NCBI GenBank assembly: GCA_964035545.1
Contig: OZ037772.1
Coordinates: forward strand, 10,679,318 to 10,743,317
Length of the DNA: 64,000 nucleotides
From: Bugula neritina
Lineage: Eukaryota; Bryozoa; Gymnolaemata; Cheilostomatida; Bugulidae
Direction of reading: 5' to 3'
Positions within the stretch are counted from its first letter, which is position 1. Each line of letters begins with the position of its first letter. A program made the position numbers and the translations under genes. Positions 51,363-63,839 of the stretch are shown here, piece by piece. The notes beneath the pieces are model-generated. The model was not told the DNA's origin. It was given only the letters and a program-made list of their open reading frames with translations, and did not search any database.

Positions 51363-53410
51363 ATGTCTGTGTACCACCATGAATGTAAGTATATCATTCT
51401 GTAATACTTGCATACTATATATATATGTCAAAATTTGTAACAGACAGTGTAAAGCATGTAGAGACAACTTCTTAGTAAGTTTACTTATGTATGTAAGTCT
51501 CTTTGTTATCATGTTACAGTTGTTGACCAACAGAAGATTCTTCAAAGATCTAATCACTACCAACAGGAAACATATCACTATGCTGACTGGGAGACTTTTT
51601 ATGATAGTTTAGACTCTACAGAACAATATAACTATTCAGTAAACTCAGATACTTCTACTTCTACTCTCACTGCAAACACTCAACCTTTTCTTAAGATGTC
51701 ACCTGCTGTATCTGATACTTACCTACCAAGTAGTACTACAAGGAAACTTTCGGATTGCTGGGAGAGCCTTAGTCTGAATCAAAATTCATTTCCTGTAAAC
51801 TCAGTCGCTCTATTCCAAACAATTGATTCAAATTATCAAAACTCTGATAACACAGCTACAGTATATGACAACTGTGTAAAAGAAAAACCTGATGTTCCTT
51901 TGTCTGAAGTTATCTCTGAGGCTTTTACAGTTTTAGGACTGAATACTACATCAGACTTCAATTTAACCGGTGAGTCTTTATGAATAGTTGTAAACTTATT
52001 TTATTGATGACATTCAAAATAAATCTTCTAAAAAAAGTGCTTCTTAAGAAGATAGCATTACCATGAGTTTGATTAAGTAATTGACATGTAATTACAAAGT
52101 AATTGTAAAAATCAATTACATTAGATGTGTAATTAATTACAATTACAACTACAATCACATTTGTATACATCAGTTACAAATTTCATTCAATTACTTGACA
52201 AATTGTAAATAATTACAACCAATTAAAATTACAAAGTACAATTACTCCAACCCTGATATGTACTCTCTATATATTATAAGTATAATTATACCATATACTA
52301 ACATGCACAAATTCAACAGTATTGGTAGCATATAGAAACTCATGCAAGTTTGCGTTTAAAAGTAATATATTTTTGTAAAAATCGTAATGCCTAACTAAAA
52401 TGTACTCCTACAGCCACTTGGATATACTTGCAACACTAACTCAGATAAAATGTTTTCCTATTTCAAGAATATGTCTACATAACCGTGCTATACAAGGAGC
52501 CCTATATTAGCCAACAGAATTGCAGTAAAATTATCATCTACTTATATAGTGTATTAAAATCCTATAACGTAATGCGACATACTATAGTTTGTGCCACTTT
52601 GATGAGCCAGAAGTGATGTTGAAATGTTGCAGATGCTGTTTTACATTTTGTTTTACAGATAAAACGCGAACGGATTTCAAGACAAGAAACTTTTGTGTCA
52701 GTCTAGTTGATACAATTTTCAAAATGGCAGATGACTATAAGGTGTTTAGCGGGTTATACAAAGATACAGAGCGTAGTGCTTGTGATACACTGGGTACCGA
52801 TAGAGCACCTTGTAGAGATGAACAGGATCAAAAAGATGCTCTAGTGAAAGAAGTGAGAGCAAAATCTGATGGTAAACATAAAAAATTGCAGGCAAAGATA
52901 AAATCCTTTCAATGTTTTTTATGTACTTACAAGACTCAACGCAAAAGTAGTCTTACTCGGCATGTGAGAGTACACACAAAAGAAAAACCATTTGTCTGTA
53001 AAGTCTGCGATCATGCTTTTACTCATAAATGTAATCTCAAAGCACACATGAGAATACATACTGGAGAAAAACCTTTTCAGTGCAATCAGTGTGACTATAA
53101 GACCAGATTTAAGAATAGTCTTACTCAGCACAAATGGAAACACACTGGGAATAAACCATGTTTCTGCTATGTTTGCAAAAAAACATTTACTCAACAATGT
53201 AACCTGACAACTCACATGAGAATACACACTGGAGAGAAACCATTTCTCTGTACACTATGTGACTACAAGGCAGCGCAGCAAAGTGATCTCACTATACATA
53301 TGAGGAAACACACTGGGGAGAAACCATTCCACTGTAAACTATGTGACTACAAAGCTGCTCGAAAAGGGCATCTTGTTCGCCATTTAAAAAAACACAACAA
53401 AGAAACTTGA
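51363..53410 (+). CDS. Zinc-finger locus C: 6-finger C2H2 protein
   Basis: Exons 51363-51384, 51520-51969, 52659-53410; phases join, 1224 nt, 407 aa. Exon 1 gives MSVYHHE. Exon 2 is the shared module ending [14 protein letters not shown]. Exon 3 opens with the type II linker ([53 protein letters not shown]), unrelated to that of A and B, followed by six fingers. Finger 4 has an unusual lead-in (NKPCFCYVC instead of EKPFxC). It ends HNKET like B and D. A decayed type I finger exon follows 18 nt after its stop. Confidence 0.87.
52066..52257. repeat. TAATTAC-rich block in intron 2 of locus C
   Basis: Self-complementary 'gtaattaattacaattac' units and an end reading 'aattactccaaccctgat'. Its complement starts ATCAGGGTTGGAGTAATT, like ends of known hAT-type non-autonomous elements. 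Copies lie in intron 2 of D (56310-56425, shortened), E and F. Confidence 0.5.
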
Positions 53411-53428
53411 TTTGCTGCATGGAGATCT

Positions 53429-53880
53429 ATGCATGAAAACATGAATTTGCAGTGCGGAACTACCAATGCATTTGTAAACATATTTGATCAGAAACAAGAT
53501 GTCGTGAGTCCAGCAAAAACGAACTGCAAGGAGCAGGAATTCGTACATAATACTTCTGCAGATAGATCTACAAAACAGGTTAGATTCACTAAACACAGAA
53601 AATGGCAGACCAAGATGAAAAATTTCCGATATCTTCTCTGTAGTAACAAAGCGGAAGGTAAAAGTAGTCTAAATAGGCGTATGAGAGTACACACAAAAGA
53701 GAAGCCATTTGTCTTCAAAATCTGTAGTCACGCTTTTACTCAGCAAGGTAATTTCACAGTGCACACATACGGAAACACACTGAAGGAAAACCATTTCACT
53801 GTATAAACTGTGTGGCTACAAGGCTGCTCAGAGAGTACATCTTGTTTGTTGTGTGAAAAATCCCAACCAAGAAACTTGAC
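53429..53880 (+). pseudogene. Relic type I zinc-finger exon behind locus C
   Basis: A decayed match to the 3' half of locus A: FDQKQDVVSPAK linker, QVRFTKHRKWQTK, then fingers that have lost zinc ligands (first Cys to Tyr in FRYLLC, first His of HMRVH pair to Arg, first Cys to Phe in FVFKIC). A frameshift and stop at about 53803 put the last finger (KLCGYKAAQRVHL) in another frame, ending NQET and a stop at 53878. No module exon of its own is visible between locus C and here. Its 3' flank matches that of locus A. Confidence 0.85.
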
Positions 53881-55610
53881 TTGCTAGTGAAGTTAAAAAA
53901 TTAGTCATTACAAAGACATGTTATACAGTGAATTTATCTTTCCGAACCCCAGTGCAGGAGAACTAACATACTGCTATCTCTTTGTTAGACACATCACATT
54001 TGAGACTCTACAAGAAACAGCATCTGTCTGCAGAGGCTTTGTAAACATACAACTTGAACATATTAGTAAAACTGTTAAATAAATATAAAATATTATGAGA
54101 ATCAGATTGGCCTAAATGCAGTTATAGATACAATATAATCATCTATGTATAATATCCAGTTTATAGACAAGAAATATATTGCTTGTATCTTAACTTATTC
54201 ATCCTCATATACAACTCTTTTTGCATTCGATGCCAGGTTTTAGGTTTCAACTTTACAGTCTATAAGGTGCCTTATTTAGCAAAATATGTATTTTATATAT
54301 CTGTAATATTTAATGGTTCGAATGGTGCTCCTTTCACCAGTTACAAGCGTTTTTACCTATATATTTTATAGTCAGTCATATATTTGAATCATTATTGTTT
54401 TAGTTAATTACATTTCTTATTTATTATTGATAGATTGTTTTGATAGTTTCAATTCTGATATTGTCTCCAATTAAAACATCTTCATGCCAGAATAACATCT
54501 ATGTTGCAACATTTTAAACTCAAATATCAATTTTTTAGTTCAATTATTTCAAAAAGTAATATACACGTCATATATATTCATGTATAATATTTTATTTCAA
54601 TGAAAACCCTATAATATGCACACAATATTTATATTAGTACATCATATGTCGGGTTTCTTGTTGTATAACAAGTGACAGCATGATATTAGTAATCCAAAAA
54701 CTGAATTTATACCATATGACACTAGTATCCAGACTATACATGAGTGATCACTGCTTTAGAGTTGGGTTTCCATAATTATAACATTGTACATTATTACTTT
54801 TAACCTTATAAGAATTATATAACATTGCCCGAGTATATAAGCAGAAGATTTACTGACTTATCTTTCCTATCTATAAACTTTTTATTCATTGAACAGTGAT
54901 TGATTTTTCTCAGCGCAAGTAGTTCTATAATTCTATTTATAGAAACTTCTAAATTACTGAGTCATGTGGAATACATGTTTTATATAAAAAAACATGGTGT
55001 GATTATGAAACTTAGGCAGCAGCCGTGGTCCAGTGCAGTTAGATGAAAATTAAGACGCTACAAATTATATCTATCTTTTTACTTCATTTAAATATGAAGC
55101 ATATGGAGACTAAATACCATTTTTTTGCAAAGTCAACAATAAATACCTGCATGAAATGCTAAGGACTTTCTATACGGTGAGTGGAATATTTTGTGGATAA
55201 AAATTCTGCCCACTTGAGTTATTTGATAATGCGATCATCACAATTTATTTTCGTTAAGTATTGCTTTCTACGGCCAATATGTTTTTGCTCTGTGCTTATT
55301 ATGATTTTTTGGCCAGCTTTGATATACATATAATGGAATGTTCTATCAGTTATTGGAAGAAACTAGATTGGCTTGATTTTAGTCAGAGATTACCATTGTG
55401 CAATCAGCTTTAAACTGCAAGGCAGCTAACTGTATAGCAAAAGGCTTTAGTAAACAGCTAATCTATGATATTGTCAATGGAGCATTTGAAACATATTTCA
55501 TCTTGTAAACTATCTCTCCTAACTTTATAGTCAATATATTTTATTTATTTTAATTTTATTTACATTATTAATTAATTATTTTTTTCTCAGCAATATCTAG
55601 ATCATCCAAC
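53881..55610. other. Spacer between the C relic and locus D
   Basis: 53930-54790 is paralogous to 47100-47950 behind locus A (shared 'gacactagtatcc', 'ctttagagttgggtttc'). A SINE head fragment 'cagccgtggtccagtgcag' lies at 55017-55036, and the conserved upstream block of D at 55391-55530. No other gene recognised. Confidence 0.6.
55391..55530 (+). promoter_or_regulatory. Conserved block upstream of locus D
   Basis: Same block: 'aatcagctttaaactgcaag', 'gctttagtaaacagctaatc', 'gatattgtcaatggagcat'. Confidence 0.45.
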
Positions 55611-57817
55611 ATGTCTGTGTATCACCATGAATGTAAGTATATCATTCTGTAAAACTTGCAAACTATATGTATGTCAATATTTGCAACCGACAGTGTAAAG
55701 CATGTAGAGACAACCTCTTAGTGAGTTTACTTATGTATGTTATAAGTATCTTTTTTATCATGTTACAGTTGTTGACCAACAGAAGATTATTGAAACATCC
55801 AATCACTACAAACAGGAAACATCTGATCACTTTGCTGACTGGGAGACTTTTTATGATAGTTTAGACTCTGCAGAACAGTATAAACATCCAGTAAACTCAG
55901 ACACTTCTACTTCTACTTTCACTGCAGACACTCAACCTTCTCTTGAGATGCCACCTGCTGTATTTGACACTTATCTACCAAATAGTACTGTCAGGGAAAA
56001 TTATGATTGCTGGGAGAATATAAGTACAAATCAGAATTACTCCACTGTAACCTTAGTTACTTCAACTTCCATAATCAATGCAAGCAATCAAAACTCTGTC
56101 AGCACAGAAGCTACAGTATATAACAACTATCTACATCAAGATGAACCTGATGTTCCTCTGTCTGAAGTTATCTCTGAGGCTTTTGCAGTTTTAGGACTAA
56201 ATATTTCATCAGATGTCAACTCAAGTGGTGAGTTTTTATGAATAGTTGTAAATTCATTTTAGTGACATTCAAAATAAATCTTCTAAAAAAAATTGTTCAT
56301 CAAAGATGAGAAGATACAATCACACTTTCATATATCAGTTACAAATTACATTCAATTACTTGAAAAAATGTAAATAATTAAAAACAAATAAAATTACAAA
56401 TTACAATTACTCCAACCCTGATATGTACTCTCTATAAATACTATCACTTATACTGGTGTACATAACTTCAACAGTATTGGTAGCATATAAGAAACTCGTA
56501 CAAGTTAGCATTTATAAGTAATATATTTTTAAAAGAAAATTAAATGAAATGTACTTTTATAACCACTTGCATATACCTGCGTAACTTGCCTAAATCAAAC
56601 TTTTTCCTATTCCGAGAATATGTCTTCATTATAGCTGTACTATATACAAAGAGTCTTGCATTAGCCAACAGAATTGCAGTAAAATTATCATTTACTAGTT
56701 CATCGAAAGCCTATAACGTAACACAAAATACTATAGGTTGCACTGATAAAATTGATATGAACTAGAAGTGATGCTGAAATGTTACAGATACTGTTTTACG
56801 TTTTGTTTTACAGATCAAACTCAAGCGGATTTAAAGATAAGAAACTTTTGTGTCAGTCTAGTTGATACAATTTTCAAAATGGCAGATGACTCTAAGGTGT
56901 TTAGCAGGTTATACAAAGATACAGAGCATAGTGCTTGTGATACACTGGGTACTGATAGAGCACCTTGTAGAGATGAACAGGATCAAAAAGATCCTCTGGT
57001 GAAAGATGTGAGAGCAAAATCTGATCCTAAACATAAAAAAATGCAGGCAAAGATAAAAGACTTTCAATGTCTTTTATGTGCTTACAAGACTCAACATAAA
57101 AGTAATCTTACCCGGCATGTGAGAGTACACACAAAAGAAAAACCATTTGTCTGTGAAGTCTGTGGTCACGCTTTTACTCAGCAAAGTAATCTCAAAGCAC
57201 ACATGAGAAGACATACAGGAGAAAAACCTTTTCAGTGTGATCACTGTGACTACAAGTCAGCAGAGCAAAGTAACTTCATAAAGCACATGAGAACGCACAC
57301 TGGAGAAAGACCTTTTCAGTGTGATCAATGTGGCTATAAGGCTGTACAGCAAGCTAGTCTTACAGCACACATGAGAAGACACACTGGAGAGAAACCTTTT
57401 CAGTGTGATCAATGTGACTATAAAACCAGAGTTAAGAGTGCTATTATTGTGCACAAAAGAAGACACACTAGATGTAAACCATTTGAGTGTAATGTTTGTA
57501 AAAAGTCTTTCAGTCATAAACTCACTCTACTTTCACACATACGCACTCATACAGGTGAGAAACCATTTGAGTGCAATGTATGTGACTATAAAACTGGAAG
57601 AAAAAGTAATCTTATTCAGCACATGAAAAAACACACCAGAGAAAAACCTTTTTATTGCACACATTGTGAATACAAATCAGCACATAAAAATGATATCAAT
57701 AGTCACATGAGAATACACACTGGAGAGAAACCATTTCACTGTAAACTATGTGACTACAAGGCTACTCAGAAAGTACATCTTGTTTATCATATAAAAAAAC
57801 ACAACAAAGAAACTTGA
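55611..57817 (+). CDS. Zinc-finger locus D: 9-finger C2H2 protein
   Basis: Exons 55611-55632, 55769-56227, 56814-57817; phases join, 1485 nt, 494 aa; the longest member. Exon 1 gives MSVYHHE. Exon 2 is the shared module ([19 protein letters not shown], then [18 protein letters not shown]). Exon 3 has the type II linker ([30 protein letters not shown]) and nine C2H2 fingers, ending HNKET. Fingers 6 and 7 (ECNVC) form a subtype not seen in the other loci. Its 3' flank is paralogous to that of locus B although its linker is the type found in C, so the locus is a mosaic. Confidence 0.88.
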
Positions 57818-59432
57818 CTTCCTGCATGGGGATGTATGCATGAAAACATGCATTTACAGAAGCATGTTATTTTACAGTAAGTAGATTTTACATGTATGAT
57901 GGTAGAAAAACCTCTTCACTGCTATCTTTGAGTTTGACACATATTATAGTATTTCACACTCTACAGGAAGAAACATATACGTGTATAACCATTACATAGA
58001 AGCCCTCTATAGTGTTCTTTTCTTTCTATCAGAAGTTTGTATTGCTCACAATATTTGTAAAACCGCCTAATAAAAGTTGCTAAAACCAAACTTCATTCCA
58101 CATAATATTATAATAGTGATATACAACATTAAGTTGAGATAATTTTTGTAAACTAACCTATCCATGAATTTATATAAATCTATTTACAACTGTTGGTTCT
58201 CTGCTTTTAGCCAGTGAAAAATCTCTCAGTGTCATGACAAGCCATGTGTGTACAGATGACTGATTAGAATTCTGTTAGTTTTGCCAAAATTGGGTATTAG
58301 TTTGAAAACCTAATTTTATATGCTGTTAATTTTTCATTAAATTGGAAAGATGTAGCTTTAGTTGATTAAATTATAACTGCATCATTTCTGCTATAAAATT
58401 CACCTGGTGGGAGCAGTTTTTTTAAGTAAATTATTATAATGCTCATTCAACCAGATAATGTTATATCAGTTTTATTGCTTGTAATTTAGGTACTTTTGGT
58501 ATGAAACATAATACATTTTATTTTGAAAAACTACATAAACTGCGTGACATATTATATACCAGCTTGTTTCAATATGCTCCCCCCCCCCCCCCCCCAGTAT
58601 ACAATCAATATATGAAAGTATATAGGTTAATTATTCTTGAATTCCTGCATTTTCTTTTTGAAATTGTTTCCAAAATTATAACAAGATACAATATTACTCT
58701 TACCACAAAATTTAAACCATAAAACAAGTATACATGCAAAGAAACAACTGATTTAGAGTTATCTTTTTTTATTATGATTTTCAGTTATCAAGCAGTAATT
58801 TTTTTTTACTCAGCACAAGTAGTTCGATAATTTTACTTAGAAAACTGCTAAATTAGTAAATATAGTAATTGCAAAGAATACATATTTTATATAAACATAT
58901 CCTTATAAAAGTCAAAATGGTACATTACTTTGACGTTTCACTTCATTGAAACACTAGGCATAAAAACAAAAGATCTTTTTGTTGCAAAGTCAAGAAATAA
59001 GACAAATTAGCAATACTGAACATTTTTCATAACAGTAGAAAACTTTTTGTTTAAAATTGTTTGTTTTAAATCATGTGATAATGCCCTCATCACATTTTAT
59101 ATTTACTGAATATTGCTTTCTTTTGCCAATGATTTTTGTATATATTTAAAATAATTTTGTAAGCCAACTCTGATAAACATGTAACAAAATGTTCTTCTGC
59201 AGTCGATAGAAAACACTCCAGGCTTTATTTCAGTTAAAAATTACCATTGTTCATCCAGCTTTAAACTGCAAAGCAGCTAACTATATATTATATAGCGGAA
59301 GGTTTTAGTGAACAGCTAACCTATGATATTGTCAATGAAGTATTTAGAGCCTATTTTATATTGTAAACTATTTATTCTGATGCTTTAGTCAATACTTAAT
59401 TTTAAATTTGAACTTAACCTAGATGATCCAAC
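57818..59432. other. Spacer between loci D and E
   Basis: 57818-58560 is paralogous to 49993-50700 behind locus B. A run of 17 C lies at 58579-58595. The conserved upstream block of E is at 59241-59395 ('ccagctttaaactgcaaagc', 'acagctaacctatgat'). No other gene recognised. Confidence 0.6.
59241..59395 (+). promoter_or_regulatory. Conserved block upstream of locus E
   Basis: Same block as in B, C, D and F; it is intact although the gene behind it is broken. Confidence 0.42.
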
Positions 59433-61433
59433 ATGTCTCTGTGTCCACCATGTAAGTATAACATTCTGTAAAATTTGCAAACCATATGGTAATATTTAAA
59501 ACAGACAGTGTAAAGCATGTAGAGACAACTTCTTAGTAAGTTTACTTATGTATTTTATAAGTATCTTCTTTACCATGTTACAGTTGTTGACCACCAGGAG
59601 GTTCTTCAAACATCTAATCACTACACACATGAAACATATCAATATGCTGACTGGGAGACTTTTTATGATAGTTTAGACTCTACAGAACAGTATAAACATC
59701 CAGTAAACTCAGACACTTCTACTTCTGCTCTCACTGCAGACACTCAACCTTTTCTTAAGATGTCACCTGCTGTATCTGACACTTACCTACCAAATGGTAC
59801 TGTCAGGGAAAATTTCGGATTGCTGGGAGAACATAACTACAATTCAGAATTCCTCCTCTGTGAACTTAGTTACTTCAACTTCCACAATCAATGCATGCAA
59901 TCAAAGCTCTGTCAGCACAGAAGCTACAGTATATAACAACTATCTACACCAAGATGAACCTGATGTTCCTCTGTCTGAAGTTATCTCTGAGGCTTTTACA
60001 GTCTTAGGATTGAATATTACATCAGATTTCAACTCAAGTGGTGAGTCTTTTGAATAGTTGTAAATTCGTTTTAATGGCATTCAAAATAAGTCTTCTAAAG
60101 TAAATTGTTTATGAGAAGATAGAATTACCATAAGTTTTATTAGGTAATTGACATTTAATAATAAAGTAATTGTATAAATCAATTACATTACATATGTAAT
60201 TAATTACAATTATACTAACTACAATTACATTTTTATACATCAGTTACAAATTACATTCAATTACTTGAAAAAATGTAAATAATTAAAAACAATTAAAATT
60301 ACAAATTACAATTACTCTAACCTTGATATGTACCCTCTATTTATTATAGGTATAATTATCACTTATACTATAGCATGCACAAATTCAACAGTATTGGTAG
60401 CATAGAAACTCATGCAAGTTTGCGTTTAAAAGTAATATATTTTTGCAAAAATCATAATGCTTAAATAAAATGTACTTCTACGGCCACTTGTATATACTTT
60501 CAACACTAACTCAAATAAAATGTTTTCCTATTTCAAGAATATGTCTACATATATCATCTACTTATATAGTTTATCAAAATCCTATAACGTAATGTAACAT
60601 ACTATCACTTGTACCAAAGTTTGATGAGCCAGAAGTTATGTTGAAATGTTACAGATACTGTTTTATGTTTTTGTTTTACAGATCAAATGCAAACAGATTT
60701 AAAGATAAGAAACTTTTGTGTCAGTCTAGTTGATACAATTTTCAAAATGGCAGATAACTATAAGATGTTTAGCAGGTTATACAAAGATACAGAGAGTAGT
60801 GCTTGTGATACACTGGGTACTGATAGAGCACCTTGTAGAGATGAACAGGATCAAAATGATGCTCTGGTGAAAGATGTTAGAGCAAGGTCTGGTGCTAAAC
60901 ATAAAAATATGCAGGCCGAGATAAAAGACTTTCAATATCTTTTATGTACTTACAAGACTCAACACAAAAGTAAACTTACCCAGCATTTGAGAGTACACAC
61001 AAAAGAGAAACCATTTGTCTGTGAAGTCTGTGGCCACGCTTTTACTCAGCGAAGTAATCTCAAAGCACACATGAGACAACACACTGGAGAGAAACCTTTT
61101 CAGTGCAATCAATGTGACTTCAAATTAGCACAACAAACTACTCTCATAGTGCACATAAGGAGACATACTGGAGAGAAACCCTATCAGTGCAATCAATGTG
61201 ACTACAAGTCAACACAGCACAGTGTTCTCATAACACACATGAGGAGACACACTGGTGAGAAGCCATTTGTCTGTGAAGTCTGTGGTCACGCTTTTACTCA
61301 TCGAAGTAGTCTTACTACACACATGAAGAAACACACTCGAACAAAACCTTTTCAATGTGATTAATGTGACTACAAGGCTGCCAGGAGTGGAACTCTTGTT
61401 CGCCATATAAAAAAACACAAAAAAGAAGCTTGA
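59433..61433 (+). pseudogene. Zinc-finger locus E, broken by frameshift and nonsense
   Basis: Exons by homology: 59433-59451, 59584-60040, 60682-61433, all with good splice sites. Exon 2 is one base longer than the phase allows: an extra base near 59815 in 'gaaaatttcggattgc' (D and F lack it) shifts the frame before the DCWEN segment, so [18 protein letters not shown] lies in another frame. In exon 3 (type II linker) the last finger reads FQCD-stop: TAA at 61362-61364 stands where paralogs have CAA. Finger 1 has also lost a zinc Cys (FQYLLC). Exon 3 has exactly the length of that in C. Four fingers remain intact. Two separate lesions make a sequencing error an unlikely full explanation. Confidence 0.82.
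60140..60335. repeat. TAATTAC-rich block in intron 2 of locus E
   Basis: Paralog of the block at 52066-52257, with the same 'tgtaattaattacaatta' units. Confidence 0.5.
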
Positions 61434-63226
61434 TTTGCTGGTAAACTCAAAAAATGTGTATTTACAGAATCATGTTGTTTTCTAGCAAATTTTACAAAAA
61501 ATACAGCGCAGGAAAATCTCTTCACTGCTATCTCTGAGTCTGACACAAAATTTTTCAAACTCTTATGTTATACATGCATCTGCATAGGAATATATATTGT
61601 TCTCTAAAGTTTGCTTTTATCAGATCCCCTTTAAATATAAAGCTGTTAAATTAAACTTTTAAAATATTGATTCACACAAATGTAGTTGACATCATACAAT
61701 GTATAAAATTGAGTTTAGAGACAAGGGAATATACTTATTATAACAATTATTGTAAGCCATTGTACAACTAGCTACCAGCGCATATATGATTGTGTATGAA
61801 TCTATTTACTGTTTGCTATAACCGTGGTTTTAAATCAGTGAAAAAAGTTTTAGTGTTCAAACCAACAACATATTCAATGACTGCCAATCTGAGTTTACTA
61901 TAACTTTTATCAACTCAAAACACTTTTTTTCAACATATGTAATCACTTTTTGTCATTTTATTTATCTGGTGCTTTTGCATGAGTGAAAATATGTGAAATG
62001 AAGTTGAAATTATATTGTTCTAGTTAATACTATTTTTCTTTCAATAGCAATCTATTGCAATGACATCTTATAATATATTATACACAGTTATATCTTCAAA
62101 CAATATTGCTTTCATAATTTGCAATTTTTTTGCTTATTGTAACTATATACTATGATTGCAGCTAAAAAATTAAATAATTTGGAAGAAAATATCTACAGTG
62201 TCGACAGTTATCTATCATAACAATTAATCAGCTTCATCAGTCAATCTAAACACTATATACAACCATCCTATTGAAGATACCGGTGTATTATTAATATGGT
62301 GACCATAGTTTTTTAATGTTAAGCTTTCTGTGGTATATAAATTAAGTAAGATATTATTATCGTTAATTTTATTTCCAGCTGCTCAAATATTTGTCACATT
62401 TGTATCATAGTAATTCAGAAAAACAGGATTTTTATATTTCTAAGTTAACTACAACTTTTCTCAAAGGTAAAACATTTTTTTATTAAAAGCACGAAAGTAT
62501 TTTTAACTTATGTTTACATTGTTACTCTATTTGAATATTGCATAAAAGTACTAAACAGTTTTTTATAAAAATTAAGGTATAAAATGTGACATTAAATAAC
62601 ACAGTGCTATAGTATATATAAATGCACAGGATTTACTGACCTAGAGTTATCTTTCCTATCTATACACTTTATTCATTGAGCAGTGATTGATTTTTCTCAG
62701 CACAAGTAGCTCTATAATTTTATTTATAGAAACTTCAGAATTACTGAGTCATGCTGAATACATGTTTTATAGAAACATCCTGTGATTATAAAAATTAGGG
62801 AACAGCCGTGGTCCAGTGCAGCTAGATAAAAATTAAGATGCTATACATATTATACTTACTTTTTATTTCATTTAAATATAAAGCATACAGAAACAAAACA
62901 CCAATGTTATGCCTACAATGATTGTATAACCAGCTTTGATATACATAATTATATTGAAATGTTTTTTTAGCCAATGGAAAAAACTAGATTGGCTTGATTT
63001 TAGTCAATAATTACCATTGTGCAGTCAGCTTTAGATCGCAAGGCAGCTAACAGAATAGCAGAAGGCTTTAGTGAACACCTAACCTATGATATTTTCAATG
63101 GAGTAGTTGAAACATATTTTATCTTGTAAAATATCTCTCATAACTTTATAGTCAATATTTATTTATCTTAGTTTTATTTACACTAGTTTATATCAGTGTT
63201 TCTCAGCAATTTCTAGATCATCCAAC
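61434..63226. other. Spacer between loci E and F
   Basis: AT-rich, no gene recognised. 62620-63010 is paralogous to 54820-55380 before locus D, including the SINE head fragment 'cagccgtggtccagtgcag' at 62804-62823 and 'tggcttgattttagtca'. The conserved upstream block of F follows. Confidence 0.55.
63011..63155 (+). promoter_or_regulatory. Conserved block upstream of locus F
   Basis: Same block: 'gcagtcagctttagatcgca', 'aaggctttagtgaacaccta', 'gatattttcaatggagtag'. Confidence 0.45.
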
Positions 63227-63839
63227 ATGTCTGTGTACCATCATGAATGTGAGTATATCATTCTGTAAAGCTTGCGACTTATATGTCAATATTTGCAACG
63301 GATAGTGTAAAGCACGTAGAGACAACTTCTTAGTTAGTTACCTTATGTATTTTATAAATATCTTTTTTACCATGTTACAGTTGTTGACCACCAGGAGATT
63401 ATTGAAACATCTTTTCACTACCAACAGAAAACATCTGATCATTTTGCTGACTGGGAGACTTTTTATGATAGTTTAGACTCTACAGAACAGTATAAACATC
63501 CAGTAAACTCAGACACTTCTACTTCTACTCTCACTGCAGACACTCAACCTGTTCTTAAGATGTCACCTGCTGTATTTGACACTTACCTACCAAATGGTGC
63601 TGTCAGGGAAAATTCTGATTGCTGGGAGAATATAACTGCAAACCAAAATTCCTCCACTGTAACCTTAGTTCTTTCAACTTCCACAATCAATGCAAGCAAT
63701 CAAAGCTCTGTCAGCACAGAAGCTACAGTATATGACAACTATCTACATCAAGAAGAACCTGATGTTTCTCTGTCTGAAGTTATCTCTGAGTCTTTTACAG
63801 TTTTAGGACTGAATATTTCATCAGATGCCAACTCAAGTG
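63227..63839 (+). CDS. Zinc-finger locus F, first two exons; cut by window edge
   Basis: Exons 63227-63248 (MSVYHHE, donor GTGAGT instead of GTAAGT) and 63381-63839; both match locus D in length and phase. Exon 2 is the intact shared module ([43 protein letters not shown]). Intron 2 begins with the same sequence as in C-E, including the TAATTAC-rich block at the window end. The finger exon should lie right of the window, about 700 nt away if spacing is kept. Confidence 0.82.

Noticed and set aside
52919-53227. Minus-strand frames opposite zinc-finger exons, also at 46.5, 57.3 and 61.2 kb
   Set aside because: Antisense shadows that recur because the plus-strand fingers repeat.
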